Part shown: in pieces, positions 63,061 through 64,000 of the stretch
Layout of the letters: every line of letters begins with the position of its first letter
How positions within the stretch are numbered: the first letter of the stretch is position 1
Assembly (NCBI GenBank): GCA_030522415.1
Contig: CM060107.1
Span: 53,002,718 to 53,066,717, forward strand
Direction: 5' to 3'
Origin: Channallabes apus
Lineage: Eukaryota; Chordata; Actinopteri; Siluriformes; Clariidae
Length of the DNA stretch: 64,000 bases
Notes under the pieces: generated by a model
What the model was told of the DNA's origin: nothing
Database searches by the model: none
Seen by the model: the letters and a program-made list of their open reading frames with translations, nothing else
Made by a program: the position numbers and the translations under genes

Positions 63061-64000
63061 CACTGTAAAAAATAAATCCTGAAAATAGTTGTTGGAAAAA
63101 AGAAATATAAGTTGGGCTAATATAATGCTGGTGTCAAAAAAGAAAAATATGTTTTCTCAATGATTGTATAAATTTCATTACTCAACTACGAAAGTTTCAT
63201 CAAGGCAACGAATATAACTGTGTTCATGAAACATTTAACTGCACACAAACAATTTTATGTTGGACGAACAAGAGGGACCTCTGCGCATGCGCAAAAGCAT
63301 TCTTCCAGAATTTTCGAACTTCCCGCTATTTCCTGCCGAAATGGTGAGTACTTCATGGAAACTAACTGTCCTGCAAAGTAATTAGCAATTTTAGCTTTAT
63401 AACATATATATTATCCAGCAGCAAGCTTTAGAACATTATATTTTCGAGTGTTTATTTATATAATTTGGAGTGTTACTGTAGTTATCTGACAATTAACTCG
63501 TTTCAGCTCCTAACGCATTTTTTTTCAGATGGTATGTACATTGACATTAATGTTAATCTATGAAACCGCTAAAGTTTAATTACGTTACATACATTTTAAT
63601 CATTTTAATGACTGATAATTTCAAAGGCTATTTGAAAAAGACGTGCGCCACTGAGGGAGCTTAATGTTCTCACTCCTTCATCATTCATTAACCTTATAGT
63701 GTCTGAAAACGGTTATAATGGCTAAACGGACATTTTTTTGTCTAGGATTTTTAATGGTTTTGAACTACAAACGGTTACTTAATTAGTTATTCATATATTT
63801 TTCTTTTTGTATTTCAGGTATCAGGTATTTCAATATCTGGGAAACAGTGCTTACTGCATCTGCAAACAATCTTGGAGCTTGGCTTTAAAAATTATTTCAC
63901 AACATTTACTTATTTTTTTTTTTATCTTAAACCATTTCTGAGTTAAAGCAAATATTTTATTATTTTCAAATAAGCCACTGCACGTTTTTACTGAGAAATA
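63061..64000 (+). mobile_element. Left part of a CACTG-ended element with promoter-like sequence
   Basis: CACTGTAAAAAATAAATCC starts directly after a TA, at the point where arm homology is lost, so it inserted into arm 2. Inside are TGCGCATGCGCA (63282-63293, a palindromic NRF1-type site), a GC-rich short leader, then ATG|GTGAGT (63341). No transposase is visible; the element runs off the window. Confidence 0.5.
63282..63343 (+). promoter_or_regulatory. NRF1-like site and candidate first exon
   Basis: TGCGCATGCGCA lies about 48 bases before an ATG that is split from the rest by a consensus donor GTGAGT. A further CAG|ATG|GTATGT arrangement occurs at 63526-63537. These look like exon edges, but no protein can be read. 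Confidence 0.35.

Overview
The window looks like a repeat-dense stretch of a teleost fish genome. It has a fish-expanded TRIM gene with the six-exon finTRIM layout, Ty3/Gypsy chromoviruses, DIRS-type and I-type elements, Tc1/mariner and hAT remnants, and many (CA)n tracts. A tRNA-headed SINE at 62.4-62.7 kb resembles SINEs I associate with catfishes and other ostariophysans, so a siluriform host is a plausible inference only. No bacterial features are present.

Layout. 0-2 kb: DIRS-like remnant with a triplicated recombinase tail. 2.0-6.5 kb: decayed chromodomain Gypsy with a 5' LTR but no 3' LTR. 6.9-9.1 kb: LINE pieces, a tRNA-Ala(TGC)-like sequence abutting a LINE, and an apparent solo LTR inside that LINE. 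10.4-12.5 kb: small internally deleted Gypsy. 14.6-15.1 kb: finTRIM B30.2 relic. 17.8-27.9 kb: nested DNA transposons (hAT-like, Harbinger-like, an 8-bp-TSD MITE, and a 2.8-kb TIR element with promoter-like sequence) ending in half of a B30.2 exon. 29.9-34.6 kb: an I/Nimb-like LINE with two long overlapping ORFs.

35.6-51.3 kb holds the one credible host gene, an apparently intact six-exon finTRIM on the minus strand (567 codons by my splice model). Its first intron is about 12.9 kb. It contains a Gypsy element (39.0-49.0 kb) that is itself split by a 4.8-kb TA-flanked DNA transposon, followed by a Tc1 relic. A divergent RING-exon stub lies at 52.3 kb, and both exons have ISRE-like motifs upstream.

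53-64 kb: a second copy of a segment from 24.4 kb, a DIRS terminus, the other half of the split B30.2 exon, and a young minus-strand LTR element (55.9-59.7 kb). That element's main ORF is built of 27- and 30-bp in-frame tandem repeats. Next comes an inverted 3-kb copy of the 18.4-21.3 kb segment, then the start of another CACTG-ended element.

The finTRIM would encode a RING/B-box/coiled-coil/B30.2 ubiquitin ligase of the interferon-responsive antiviral type. Everything else is mobile DNA or its debris. The most unusual items are the VNTR-ORF LTR element, the B30.2 exon halves that meet a transposon end at the same codon, and several TIR elements carrying promoter-like and exon-like cargo instead of a recognisable transposase. 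All calls are by eye, without database searches.
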